Notes: a model not told the origin generated them from the sequence alone. 35,149 nt of DNA from JBDGPU01 sp042219525 (GCA_042219525.1 JBDGPU010000068.1:1-35149); one strand, 5' to 3'; positions 1-7,947 are shown, counted from the first letter of the stretch. Program-made: numbers and translations.

Positions 1-390
1 CGGTGCTTACGTCGCAGGGCGTCCCGCTCAGCGGCTGCCCCTTTCAGTCCCACCCCGGAGTGGTGGCCCGAGCGTCGCTCGCGGCGGTTGCCGGGCGGTC
101 GCGGGGCTGGTGCGGTGGCGCGCGCGAGCAACGCGTGCGAGGGAGGGCGGGGTGCGCCGCGGGGTGCGGGCCGGCGCGCCCCGGCCGAGGCTGGGGAGGG
201 CTGAGGATTGCGGTTGTGTTGCTGTCGCTGTTGCGGTCCTGGCGGACTGAAAGGGCGACGGCCGGTTGCGCCAACGGGGAGTCGCTGAGACAGGCACTAT
301 CTGCGCGGGCGGTGCGGAGAGCGCAGATATCCTGCTTCGCGAGAAATCGAAGATTTCTCGGAGCCCGAAAATCTCCGATTTTCGGGACAG
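1..390 (+). repeat. Composite dispersed repeat, left copy (copy A), modules I and II
   Basis: This is non-coding DNA that recurs inverted at 11313-11700 and in part at 34880-35149. Module I (about 39-255) is bounded by a perfect 12-bp inverted repeat, CCCTTTCAGTCC at 39-50 and GGACTGAAAGGG at 244-255. It contains a very GC-rich core near 117-190 that is found in all three copies. Module II (about 281-390) begins GAGTCGCTGAG and holds two hairpins (340-360 and 364-386) before the 80-bp array. Short open frames here have no haloarchaeal acidic-protein character and I treat them as spurious. The left end lies outside the window. Function unknown. Confidence 0.8.
340..386 (+). other. Twin hairpins with possible pseudoknot (copy A)
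   Basis: Hairpin 1 (340-360) has a 9-bp stem and a GAA loop. Hairpin 2 (364-386) has a 10-bp stem, CCCGAAAATC/GATTTTCGGG, with a TCC loop. The linker TCGGAG (358-363) is complementary to CTCCGA (373-378), which spans the loop of hairpin 2, so a pseudoknot or an alternative fold is possible. The same pair occurs inverted at 34892-34936 with one compensatory pair change. Whether it is transcribed is unknown. Confidence 0.7.
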
Positions 391-771
391 CGACCGCGAG
401 CGGCCGAGGGCTTTCGAGGTGATTGCGTTGCTGTCAAGCGCAGCGCGTCAGCACCTTTAAATAGACTTTATAAGCAAGAGCGGCCGAGGCTTTCGAGAAG
501 TCCGCGTTGCTGTCAAGCGCAGCAGCGTCTGCACCCTTAAATAGACTTTATAAGCAAGAGCGGCCGAGGGCTTTCGAGAAGTCTGCGTTGCTGTCAAGCG
601 CAGCGCGTCTGCACCCTTAAATAGACTTTATAAGCAAGAGCGGCCGAGGGCTTTCAAAGCGTTTGCATTGCTGTCAAGCGCAGCGCGTCTACACCTTTAT
701 ATATAGTTTATAAGCAAGAGCAGCCGGGGGCTTTCAACACGTCCACCTACTTTCGAGCGTAGCAGCCACAG
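391..771 (+). repeat. 80-bp tandem array upstream of adk, four full units plus a decayed fifth
   Basis: The block beginning ATAGACTTTATAAGC recurs at 461, 541, 621 and 701, an exact 80-bp period. Each unit reads GAGCGGCCGAGGGCTTTC, then a variable stretch, then TTGCTGTCAAGCGCAGC, then CACCTTTAAATA and TTTATAAG. The last unit (721-771) decays. Each AT-rich block resembles an archaeal TATA region in an otherwise GC-rich unit. Related units occur at 11146-11322 and 33644-33728 in the opposite orientation. The array ends about 120 bp before adk. There is no gene between it and adk. Confidence 0.9.
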
Positions 772-861
772 CTTCTGAAAACCAGTTTCAAAGGAAGCCA
801 ACCTATCAAACACACATCAACCATCCCACACAAATCGCAGTCTTGGCGCGTATCTTCAAGG

Positions 862-868
862 CTTTACG
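862..868 (+). promoter_or_regulatory. TATA-like element of adk
   Basis: CTTTACG is centred about 25 nt before the adk ATG. This is the spacing expected for a leaderless haloarchaeal transcript. It is the only obvious box between the repeat array and adk, but it is weak. Confidence 0.4.
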
Positions 869-889
869 TGCGGCCGTCAAGACACCAGT

Positions 890-1513
890 ATGAGCCGCAA
901 TATCCTTCTGCTCGGTGCCCCCGGTGCAGGGAAGGGTACCCAGAGCAAGAAGCTGGCCGAGGAGTACGACCTCGAACACGTCACGACCGGCGACGCGCTC
1001 CGCCAGAACAAGGACATGGAGACTGAGTACGGGACGCCGCGCTCGTTCATGGAGGCCGGCGAGCTCGTGCCGGACCCGGTCGTCAACGAGATCGTCAAGG
1101 CCGCCCTCGAGGAGGCTGACGGCTACGTCCTCGACGGCTACCCGCGTAACCTCGACCAGGCCGAGTACCTCGACGAGATCACCGACCTCGACGCCGTCAT
1201 CTATCTCGACGTTGACGAGGAGGAACTCGTCGACCGCCTCACCGGTCGCCGCGTCTGCGACGACTGCGGCGCCAACTACCACGTCGAATTCCAGCCGCCC
1301 GAAGAAGAGGGCGTCTGCGACGAGTGCGGCGGCGAACTCATCCAGCGCGAGGACGACACCGAGGAGACCGTTCGCGAACGGCTGCAGGTCTTCTACGACA
1401 ACACGGAGCCGGTCATCGAGCACTTCCGCGAGCAGGGCGATCTCATCGAGATCGACGGCGAAGCCACCCCGGACGAGGTTTTCGACCGGATCACGGACGC
1501 GATCGAGAACTAA
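890..1513 (+). CDS. adk: Adenylate kinase
   Basis: Cytoplasmic adenylate kinase interconverting ATP + AMP and 2 ADP. The 207-aa length is that of the long (bacterial-type) family. The P-loop GAPGAGKGT is at residues 9-17. The LID carries a four-cysteine zinc site (C123, C126, C143, C146) within RRVCDDCGANYH and GVCDECGG. The NMP-binding region includes TTGDALR, and LDGYPRN is at 81-87. The ATG at 890 follows a TATA-like box at leaderless distance. In many haloarchaea adk lies next to secY and a DUF106 gene. Here the DUF106 gene follows directly, but upstream there is a repeat array instead of secY. A T-rich stretch at 1531-1540 may end the transcript. Confidence 0.97.
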   Translation: MSRNILLLGAPGAGKGTQSKKLAEEYDLEHVTTGDALRQNKDMETEYGTPRSFMEAGELVPDPVVNEIVKAALEEADGYVLDGYPRNLDQAEYLDEITDLDAVIYLDVDEEELVDRLTGRRVCDDCGANYHVEFQPPEEEGVCDECGGELIQREDDTEETVRERLQVFYDNTEPVIEHFREQGDLIEIDGEATPDEVFDRITDAIEN

Positions 1514-1530
1514 CTCGACCGCGGCCGACC

Positions 1531-1540
1531 GCTTTCTTTC
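1531..1540 (+). terminator. T-rich terminator candidate after adk
   Basis: GCTTTCTTTC lies 18 nt after the adk stop codon. Pyrimidine/T-rich tracts of this kind are typical archaeal termination signals. The tract is short, so some read-through into the DUF106 gene is likely. Confidence 0.3.
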
Positions 1541-1639
1541 CACGCGTTCCGTTTCGCGTCCCGAACAGCCACAGCGCCGGCCGTTCGTTGGAGCAGTAAC
1601 CTAAAAGGTTCTTAACGGGTGGTCGCATAGGGAGTCCTA

Positions 1640-2542
1640 ATGAGTAAGGTCGAACGGAAAGTCCGCGCCCTCGTCGCCGACGACGAGGAGATGCGGGAGG
1701 CAATCGAAGTCGTCCTCGACAACGCCGGCGACGGCGAGGTCAAGTGGGTCGACGTCCGCGACGAGATCACCAGCGGGCAGTGGGGTCGCCTCATCGAGAA
1801 GGGGGTCCTCGTCGACGGCGAGTCCGGGTTCGCGATTCCGGACCGCGAGGCCGTCGAGGCGGGGCTCGAATCGCCCGCGGCTGGCGGCGAGAGCGCGGGC
1901 GGCGACGAAGACGTGCCCGAGGGCAACGACTGGACGAAGTGGGACAAGCTGGCCGGGCTCGTCACGGTCAGCTTCTTCGTCGGCTACGCGTACGGGCCGG
2001 TCCGGAACGTCATCGCGGGTATCGTCGACATCTTCTTCGGACCACTCATCGAGATGGTCCCGTTCTACGTCGTCGTGATGGTGGTCGCGCTCGCGACCGG
2101 GCTCTACTCGACGCTCCTGCGGGCGAGCCTGATGGACATGGATACGATGGGGAAATACCAGGATCGGATGAAGGACATCCAGGAGCGCCGGAAGGCCGCC
2201 AAGGAGCGTGACGACCAGGAGGCCCTCGACGAGATCCAGGAGGAACAGATGGAGGCGATGGGCGACCAGCTCGGCATGTTCAAAGAGCAGTTCCGGCCGA
2301 TGGTCTGGATCATGTTCCTCACCATCCCGGCCTTCCTCTGGATGTACTGGGCGGTCGGCTTCCGCGGCAGCACGGCCCACTACGAACTGGGTCGGCTCGT
2401 CGTCCCGCTCGCCGGCGAGGTGAGCTGGACGGCCGGCGTCGTCGGGCCCATGCAGATGTGGATCGTCTGGTACTTCCTCTGCTCGATGGCGTTCACCCAG
2501 ATCATCCAGAAGAGCCTCAACATCGAAATGTCGCCCTCGTAA
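1640..2542 (+). CDS. DUF106 family membrane protein (EMC3/TMCO1/YidC-like)
   Basis: Archaeal member of the Oxa1/YidC/EMC3 superfamily (DUF106), thought to help insert membrane proteins. Of its 300 aa, residues 1-75 look like a soluble winged-helix-like domain, followed by a Gly/Glu-rich linker (76-98). Hydrophobic segments lie near 104-119, 140-160, 220-240 and 272-290. A charged coiled-coil (about 165-215, rich in E, R, K and Q) sits between the second and third, the arrangement typical of the family. Conserved context with adk supports the call. The ATG at 1640 follows TTCTTAACG (1609-1617) at leaderless distance. The N-terminal soluble extension is longer than in minimal family members. 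The insertase role is inferred from family knowledge. Confidence 0.88.
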   Translation: MSKVERKVRALVADDEEMREAIEVVLDNAGDGEVKWVDVRDEITSGQWGRLIEKGVLVDGESGFAIPDREAVEAGLESPAAGGESAGGDEDVPEGNDWTKWDKLAGLVTVSFFVGYAYGPVRNVIAGIVDIFFGPLIEMVPFYVVVMVVALATGLYSTLLRASLMDMDTMGKYQDRMKDIQERRKAAKERDDQEALDEIQEEQMEAMGDQLGMFKEQFRPMVWIMFLTIPAFLWMYWAVGFRGSTAHYELGRLVVPLAGEVSWTAGVVGPMQMWIVWYFLCSMAFTQIIQKSLNIEMSPS

Positions 2543-2552
2543 GGCGGCGACC

Positions 2553-2574
2553 GATTCTTTCTCGTTCCTTTCTA
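2553..2574 (+). terminator. T-rich terminator after the DUF106 gene
   Basis: GATTCTTTCTCGTTCC and further T-rich sequence follow the stop codon by about 10 nt. The tract separates this gene from the convergent thioredoxin-like gene and could end transcripts from both sides. Confidence 0.45.
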
Positions 2575-2597
2575 AACTCTCCTCAGCGAGGGGGCCG

Positions 2598-2993
2598 CTA
2601 CGCTTCGGCTTCGGCTTGGCCGTCGGCGTCCGGCACCGCCTCCTCTGGCACTCGCTCGGGGACGTGCTCGCGGATCATCGACAGGACGCCCTCGACGCCG
2701 ACGAAGCCGTCGGCGATCCGGTCGACTTCCTCGCCGTCGACGAAGAGGATGAGCGTCGGCACGCTCCGGATGTCATGCTCGTCGACGAGGTCGATGTCGT
2801 TGCCGGGGTTCAGCGTCGCGACCTGCACGTCGGCGACGCGCGCGACGTTGCCGACGACCGGTTCCATCGCGTCACACAGCGAGCAGCCCTTCGTCCAGAA
2901 GTCGACGAGGGCGACCTCCTCCCTCGCGAGCAGCTCCGCGAGGTCGTCGCCGTCGTCGAGCGTTACGGGGCGCTCGTCGGTGGTTTCGGTCAT
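2598..2993 (-). CDS. Thioredoxin family protein
   Basis: Small (131 aa) cytoplasmic thioredoxin-fold protein. The redox motif is CSLC (C37, C40) within FWTKGCSLCDAM, so the usual W-C-G-P-C is replaced by a spaced W-T-K-G-C-S-L-C. The cis-proline loop is present as SVPTLILF, and GVEGVLSMIREHV forms the last helix. The N-terminus (10 aa) and the last 20 residues are acidic tails typical of halophiles. Expected role: thiol-disulphide exchange with unknown partners. The non-canonical active site suggests a specialised thioredoxin-like protein rather than the main thioredoxin. It converges with the DUF106 gene and lies just downstream of HMG-CoA synthase on the same strand (87 nt apart), so it may be partly co-transcribed. 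Confidence 0.85.
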   Translation of the reverse strand: MTETTDERPVTLDDGDDLAELLAREEVALVDFWTKGCSLCDAMEPVVGNVARVADVQVATLNPGNDIDLVDEHDIRSVPTLILFVDGEEVDRIADGFVGVEGVLSMIREHVPERVPEEAVPDADGQAEAEA

Positions 2994-3080
2994 ACGCTTG
3001 GTACGCGGTCGACACTGAAAAGTGGATACCTCCGAGCCTCGTCGACTACCAGGCCGTGAACCCGCAGCAGTTTTGCGGGA

Positions 3081-4418
3081 TTACTCCGCGTATTCGTACT
3101 TGCGCTCGTTCATGCGGCCCCAGCCGGTGAAGACGAACTCGCCGTCGGGCGCGGTGAACTCCTCGACCTCGACGTCCTTGTCGTAATCGTGGACGTTGTG
3201 GACCTGTTCGTACTCGTCGTAGGTGAGGTCGTAGCGGGACTCGAGCTGCTCGTCGATGTTCAGGGCCTCGACCTCGTCGCGCCAGCCGTCGGCGACGACT
3301 TCCGAGTGAATCTCGGCCTGCGCGCCGGAGCCGTAGGAGGCGACGAGGAGCTTCTGGCCAGCGAGGTCCTGGTCCGTTTCCGCGGCGTGCCGGAGCGCGC
3401 TCGCGCGGGCAATGTGGACGGAACCGGTGTACCAGTTGCCAACGTTCCGCGAGAGCTCGAGCGTGGGCTCGACGGTTTGCGCGTACCAGTTCTGGTAGAG
3501 GTCCGTCGCCTTCAGCTCGTCCATGTACTCGCTGATCGCCTCCTCGTAGGCGTCGCGGTCCTCGTAATCCTGCTCACGCGGCTGTCGACCGATGGTCTCG
3601 CCGAGGTCGTCCTCGACGGGCGTGTTCCGGACCAGGCGCCGGTACGCGAACAGGCCGGCCTTCCGGACCATCCCCGGGAAGGGGGTGTGGAACGGGCTGT
3701 ACGCGAAGTCGTCGGGCTCGATCTGGCCCGCGATCGACTCGTAATCCTCCCAGGCCTCGCGCATGCGGGCGAGATACACCTGCATCGAGCGCTTGCCGTC
3801 GACGGACGGGAACTGCTGGTTCGGCTTCAGGAAGTCCGTCTCGTCCATGCTGCCGTACCCCTGGTCACCCGTCAGTTCGAGGACGTCCGGGTCCTCGTCG
3901 ATGAGCAGCGCGACGGCGCCGGCGCCCTGCGTTGCCTCCCCGGGGTCGCCGCGCTCGTACAGCGCGGTGTCGGTGGCGACGACGAGGGCGGCCTTGTCCC
4001 GGTTGCGGCCCGCTTTGATCCAGTTGTACGCGTCGTCGATGGCCTGCGTGCCGGCGACGCAGGCGAACTTGCGCTCGCCCTTGTTGGCGTGGCGGAAGTC
4101 GCCGTCGTACACCTGTTCGAGGCAACCGGCGATGTACGTCGACACCGGCTTCGAGTGGTCGAACGCGGACTCCGTCGCCACGTCGATCCGGCCGACGTCC
4201 TCCGGCGAAAGGTCCTTCCGGTCCATCAGCCGCTTCGCCGCGTTCGCGCCCATCGTCACGATGTCCTCGTAGACATCCGGGAACGACGACGTCTCGAGGC
4301 CGAGGCCTTTCGTGTACTTCTCCGGGTCGTCGCCCTTCACGGGCGCGAACGTGTTCGGCAGGTCGAGTTGCAGCTTCCCCGTCCAGATCTCCATGGCGTC
4401 GATGCCGACAGCTGTCAT
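3081..4418 (-). CDS. hmgB: Hydroxymethylglutaryl-CoA synthase
   Basis: Condenses acetyl-CoA with acetoacetyl-CoA to HMG-CoA, the first committed step of the mevalonate route to archaeal isoprenoid lipids. The 445-aa protein has the thiolase-superfamily catalytic set: Glu83 in TESAFDHSKP, nucleophile Cys120 in KFACVAGTQ and His244 in YSPFHTPFPGM. The GYGSMDETDFL and NVGNWYTGS stretches are also family-typical. The length agrees with haloarchaeal HMG-CoA synthases, which are longer than the roughly 350-aa archaeal type. The start is the ATG at 4418. HMG-CoA reductase, the next enzyme, is at 18538-19755. The gene symbol usage varies (hmgB/mvaS). Confidence 0.95.
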   Translation of the reverse strand: MTAVGIDAMEIWTGKLQLDLPNTFAPVKGDDPEKYTKGLGLETSSFPDVYEDIVTMGANAAKRLMDRKDLSPEDVGRIDVATESAFDHSKPVSTYIAGCLEQVYDGDFRHANKGERKFACVAGTQAIDDAYNWIKAGRNRDKAALVVATDTALYERGDPGEATQGAGAVALLIDEDPDVLELTGDQGYGSMDETDFLKPNQQFPSVDGKRSMQVYLARMREAWEDYESIAGQIEPDDFAYSPFHTPFPGMVRKAGLFAYRRLVRNTPVEDDLGETIGRQPREQDYEDRDAYEEAISEYMDELKATDLYQNWYAQTVEPTLELSRNVGNWYTGSVHIARASALRHAAETDQDLAGQKLLVASYGSGAQAEIHSEVVADGWRDEVEALNIDEQLESRYDLTYDEYEQVHNVHDYDKDVEVEEFTAPDGEFVFTGWGRMNERKYEYAE

Positions 4419-4529
4419 ACACGGTTGTTCACGAAGGGGGCTTATGGGCTTGTCGATGAGGTGGTACGTCGATCGTCGAACGGTCGTTTTCGCTCCGGCT
4501 GGCGGCTCCAGGATCCAGCTCGGTCGCGA

Positions 4530-4946
4530 TCAGCTCGCGACGACCGTTCCGTGATACACGACGCTGTTGCTCGGGGTGTGAACGAGGACGACAGTGACCT
4601 GTTCGCCGGGGTTGGGGTCGATTCCCAGCGTGGTCCAGTTCGCCGTCCACCGGTCGGCGACAGTGAAGTCCCCGTTCGATATGGACCCGTCGGTGAACGC
4701 CGCGCGCCCCTCGTCGGTCCCATTGCGAACGACGAGCCGGAGTTCGTCGACGGCGATCGGTTCGCCGGCCACGTGCGTGAGTTCGAGCGCCGTCGCGTTG
4801 GCAGTCGCGTTGACCTCCGCGGTCGGCTCCTTCGGCTCGTCGAAGCTTAAGAAGAGGACGGACCCGACGGTACTGACGGCGATGACGACGATGGCGACGA
4901 GGAGGATCGTGCCGACGACCTCCGACTGCGCCCGCTCGGTCTGCAC
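4530..4946 (-). CDS. Type IV pilin-like protein with class III signal peptide
   Basis: 138-aa secreted or membrane-anchored pilin-like protein. It starts with a GTG codon (minus strand, 4946-4944). The N-terminus MQTERAQSEVVG is a prepilin-peptidase (PibD) type site, with cleavage expected between A6 and Q7, followed by a roughly 20-residue hydrophobic helix (VVGTILLVAIVVIAVSTVG). The remainder is a beta-rich domain with several N-x-T/S sequons, as usual for haloarchaeal N-glycosylated pilins. A TATA-like TTTTTGTAG at 4968-4976 (minus strand) fits a leaderless transcript. It is divergent from another gene with a class III signal at 5064. Its role in adhesion or a pilus is inferred from the N-terminal domain only. 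Confidence 0.85.
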   Translation of the reverse strand: MQTERAQSEVVGTILLVAIVVIAVSTVGSVLFLSFDEPKEPTAEVNATANATALELTHVAGEPIAVDELRLVVRNGTDEGRAAFTDGSISNGDFTVADRWTANWTTLGIDPNPGEQVTVVLVHTPSNSVVYHGTVVAS

Positions 4947-5063
4947 GAACGGACGGTCGCGGGCCGGCTACAAAAATGACCGGCCGCCGACTCTCGGAGC
5001 CCCCCGGCACGAGCGCGGAACCACGGGCAAGACCTTTTAGCACCCGCTGGCCATCTATCGACA
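4947..5063. promoter_or_regulatory. Divergent promoter region between two prepilin-type genes
   Basis: This 117-nt spacer holds one TATA-like element for each direction: TTTTTGTAG (minus strand, about 4968-4976) for the pilin, and CCTTTTAG (5033-5040) for the large surface protein. Both lie about 25 nt from the start codon, so both transcripts should be nearly leaderless. I saw no clear operator dyad. Confidence 0.5.
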
Positions 5064-7304
5064 ATGGACTTCCGCGGCGACGACCGGGCACAGGCGCTGC
5101 AGGTCGGCGCGATACTGCTGTTCGGGTTCCTCATCATCAGCCTCTCGCTTTATCAGGCAACTGTCGTCCCGGACCAGAACCGTGGCGTCGAGTTCAACGC
5201 GTATCAGGACGCAGCGTCGGACCTGACGGAACTCAGGAACGACGTGATCACCGCGGCGAGCAAGGACACGACGACCGGAACGAACGTTCGGACCGGGGCG
5301 GAGTACCCCTCCCGGTCGGTGTTCATCAATCCACCACCACCTATCGGTGAATTGCGGACGACGGCGACCCGGAACATCACGATCGAGAACGTCACCACAG
5401 TTAGCGGCGAGGCCAACAATACACAGCAGTTCGTCGAAAACGGTCTCGCAGGGAGCAATTACACCACGCGCGCCGTAAGGTTCACACCCGACTACAACGT
5501 CTTCGACGCCCAGCCGATGGTCGTCACCGGCCACCAGGCGTACCGCTACACGTCCGGCGAGAACGGTCGCTTCCTCCCGATGACCGGACAGACGCTTCTG
5601 CAGGGCGACCAGCTGAACCTCCTCTTCATCGCCGGCGACCTCAGCGCGCAGGGAACGACGACGACGGTGACGACGGAACCGATAAGCGCCTCGACGCGGA
5701 CGGTCACCGTCACCGGCGACGGTAGTAGCAACATCACGCTCGAACTGGGCACCCCGCCAGGGATCACCGCCGAGACTTGGGTCAACCGGACCGGCGAACA
5801 ACTCAAAGCGTCGAACCCGCGCGTACTGAACGTCGAATCCCAGGGAGGTCGGATCCATATCACGCTCAACGGAAGTCGGACGTACAAGCTCAAAATGGCG
5901 AAAGTCGAGGTCCGTGAGGAGAACGACGTCGCCACCGTCAACGACCCGAAACCCGCCTACGTGGTCGGCAAGATCCCCGACGGAACGTCCGTGGTGATCA
6001 ACGAATCCGTCGACGTGCGTGTCGAGGTGCGGGACGCGTACAACAATCCGCTCTCGGGAGTGACGGTCGAGTTCACCTACCCTAATGGTACCACGGAGAA
6101 CGTCACGACCGACAGCAACGGGATCGCGGCGATCGAATACGTCCCGAACGACGAAGGCACGAAGGAGTTCACGGCCGAGATCACGGATTCGGTCGTCGCC
6201 AACGGCGAACCGACGACGACCCTGACCGTGGTCTCGTTTGAGTCCGCCGCGTCGAGTGGTGAAGGAACGACCGTGGGAACGTCAGGGAAGCAGGAATGGA
6301 GCAGTGACGACTCCGAAGAAATCATCTCGGCGTCAGGCGGTCTCTGGAAGAATGTAACGGGTGTGAACCGATTGCTGCTCTCCGACCCAATTTTCTCCCC
6401 GACGACTGCGTCCAGCGATCAATCCAAACAATCCTCGCGGTTCTTCCGGTTGGTGTACGGAGTCACGGACGGCCAGACTACGTACTACATGATTTTCACC
6501 AAGTCGTCGGAGGGACTCAAATACGAATTGAATCAGGGGCCGGGCAGCACCTGGAGTTCACTCTCGGTCCGGATCATCAAAGAGAATCCGGACGAGACGA
6601 CCGTCAGCAAAACCGCGGAACTCAACGTCACTGCTTTGAACCAATGGTTCGACCCGGGAACGACCAAAAGCGAGCCCCTCAACGTACTGGAGCCCTCGGC
6701 GTACGAGACTGGTTCCGGGTCCACGTTCAGGGAACTGTTAACCGAGACCAAACAGCAGTTACGCAATGAATCCAACGACCTGTTCATCGCCCAGATGCAC
6801 GGTCGGACTGAATTGAACGCCACGCCCGTCGGGCAATCGCTCGCTTACGTCGACGAGTTCCACGACGACGACGGTAGTAGCGAGGCCCAGGAGAATGCGA
6901 GCCTTTCGCCGTCGCCGACGGATGGCGACATGTCCAGTTTCAAGGCGGTACAACAGGAGAGCAACACGGCCGACCTGCAGACGACATCCACGTTCAGTAA
7001 TAGTCTCACGGTACGGAACCTGACCACGACGGCAACGTACGGTATCAAAACCCAATCCGTGAGTAAGTACACCCTCGAACTCGGCTACAGCATGGGCGGT
7101 GGCAACGAGAGCGACGTGGAGATCCGAATCGTGGACGCGAACGGATCAGTCCTGCAGACGGCGAATCTCTCCAGTGAAATCACGTTGAACCAGGCCGCAG
7201 AAGACGAAGTGAAGGCGACGGGGAACCTCTACGTCGTCTACGCGCAGGTGAGCGGAGGGGACCTGACGATCAACATCGAGTACCAGCGCGTTCGGGCAGA
7301 ATAA
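5064..7304 (+). CDS. Large surface protein with class III-type N-terminus and an invasin-like Ig (Big-1) domain
   Basis: 746-aa cell-surface protein. The N-terminus DDRAQALQVGAILLFGFL has the prepilin-peptidase pattern (cleavage expected after DDRA) followed by a hydrophobic helix, so it is probably anchored N-terminally with the bulk outside. Residues about 75-90 (SVFINPPPPIGELRTT) form a motif I associate with haloarchaeal surface proteins of this type. Residues about 300-395 resemble a Big-1/invasin-like Ig repeat, with VRVEVRDAYNNPLSGVTVEF, GTTENVTTDSNGIA and EYVPNDEGTKEF. Many N-x-S/T sequons are present. No C-terminal membrane anchor or PGF-sorting motif is visible. Codon choice is more mixed than in neighbouring genes, as is usual for surface proteins. 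Divergent from the pilin gene. The exact role is unknown. Confidence 0.75.
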   Translation: MDFRGDDRAQALQVGAILLFGFLIISLSLYQATVVPDQNRGVEFNAYQDAASDLTELRNDVITAASKDTTTGTNVRTGAEYPSRSVFINPPPPIGELRTTATRNITIENVTTVSGEANNTQQFVENGLAGSNYTTRAVRFTPDYNVFDAQPMVVTGHQAYRYTSGENGRFLPMTGQTLLQGDQLNLLFIAGDLSAQGTTTTVTTEPISASTRTVTVTGDGSSNITLELGTPPGITAETWVNRTGEQLKASNPRVLNVESQGGRIHITLNGSRTYKLKMAKVEVREENDVATVNDPKPAYVVGKIPDGTSVVINESVDVRVEVRDAYNNPLSGVTVEFTYPNGTTENVTTDSNGIAAIEYVPNDEGTKEFTAEITDSVVANGEPTTTLTVVSFESAASSGEGTTVGTSGKQEWSSDDSEEIISASGGLWKNVTGVNRLLLSDPIFSPTTASSDQSKQSSRFFRLVYGVTDGQTTYYMIFTKSSEGLKYELNQGPGSTWSSLSVRIIKENPDETTVSKTAELNVTALNQWFDPGTTKSEPLNVLEPSAYETGSGSTFRELLTETKQQLRNESNDLFIAQMHGRTELNATPVGQSLAYVDEFHDDDGSSEAQENASLSPSPTDGDMSSFKAVQQESNTADLQTTSTFSNSLTVRNLTTTATYGIKTQSVSKYTLELGYSMGGGNESDVEIRIVDANGSVLQTANLSSEITLNQAAEDEVKATGNLYVVYAQVSGGDLTINIEYQRVRAE

Positions 7305-7365
7305 TCGTGGGTCGGTCTCCGAGTATCCACGTCGACGGCGTGTGAACAGTTCGTTGCGTTCAGGG

Positions 7366-7947
7366 TCAGTCTTCTTCTTCGACGACTTCCGGGTCCTCCA
7401 TCGCGGACTGCAGCGAGTCGAGGCCGTTGACCCACTCCGAGACGAGGCCGTACTCGAGCTCGTCGACGAGTTCGATGTCGAGCTTTGCGCCGTCGATGAT
7501 GCGCGTGCCGGCCTGCACGAGGTAGCCGAGCGCGGCGTCGAGGTCCTCGCCCTCCTCCGCGTCGGCGGCCGCGCGGACGAACTCGTCGACGTCGCCCTCG
7601 GAGACGCCCCCGACGATGTACTCCTCGGCGGAGTAGAAGACGGGCACGAGCGACGTCTGCACGCCGTCGATGAGCATGAGCTTGTCCTCGTCCTCGAAAT
7701 CGACCTCGGCGAGGACGATGTCGCGCACCTTCTCCAGTTCGTCGAGCGCGCGGTCCTCGTCGATGGTACCGTCGTCGTAGGCGGCGAGGATCTTCGCCAC
7801 GGCGATGGCGGCGTCGTCCTGCAGATTCAACAGCAGGCGCGCGGACTCCTCGTTTTCGGGATCGAGCTCTTCCTCCTCGACACGGTCGAGCCAGTTCTGC
7901 CAGCGCTCTTCCGTGTAGAACGTCTCGACGGCCTCGTCCTCAGTCAT
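7366..7947 (-). CDS. DUF2150 family protein
   Basis: 193-aa acidic cytoplasmic protein that I recognise as the archaeal DUF2150 family, of unknown function. It is mainly helical, with the N-terminal motif YTEERWQNWLDRVEEEELDP, then LLNLQDDAAIAVAKILAAYD and YLVQAGTRIIDGAK. No signal peptide, membrane segment or metal motif is seen. I chose the internal ATG at 7947 (MTEDEAVETF) over the upstream ATG at 7974, because the nine extra residues are atypical and conservation should begin at MTED. It is convergent with the surface-protein gene and downstream of the HIT/TatD operon on the same strand. Confidence 0.8.
   Translation of the reverse strand: MTEDEAVETFYTEERWQNWLDRVEEEELDPENEESARLLLNLQDDAAIAVAKILAAYDDGTIDEDRALDELEKVRDIVLAEVDFEDEDKLMLIDGVQTSLVPVFYSAEEYIVGGVSEGDVDEFVRAAADAEEGEDLDAALGYLVQAGTRIIDGAKLDIELVDELEYGLVSEWVNGLDSLQSAMEDPEVVEEED

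Noticed and set aside
1..390. SRP (7S) RNA or RNase P RNA gene in the GC-rich repeat
   Set aside because: At least three copies exist in 35 kb with internal indels, and no signature of either RNA could be recognised.
391..771. 80-bp array as a CRISPR array
   Set aside because: The whole 80-bp unit is repeated, with no unique spacers between short identical repeats, and there are no cas genes.
391..771. Replication origin (ORB-like repeats)
   Set aside because: No orc1/cdc6 gene is present and the repeats lack a G-rich ORB-like core with the typical inverted arrangement.
3189..4850. 553-codon plus-strand frame over HMG-CoA synthase
   Set aside because: Antisense shadow: the minus strand has intact catalytic motifs of HMG-CoA synthase, and this frame has none.
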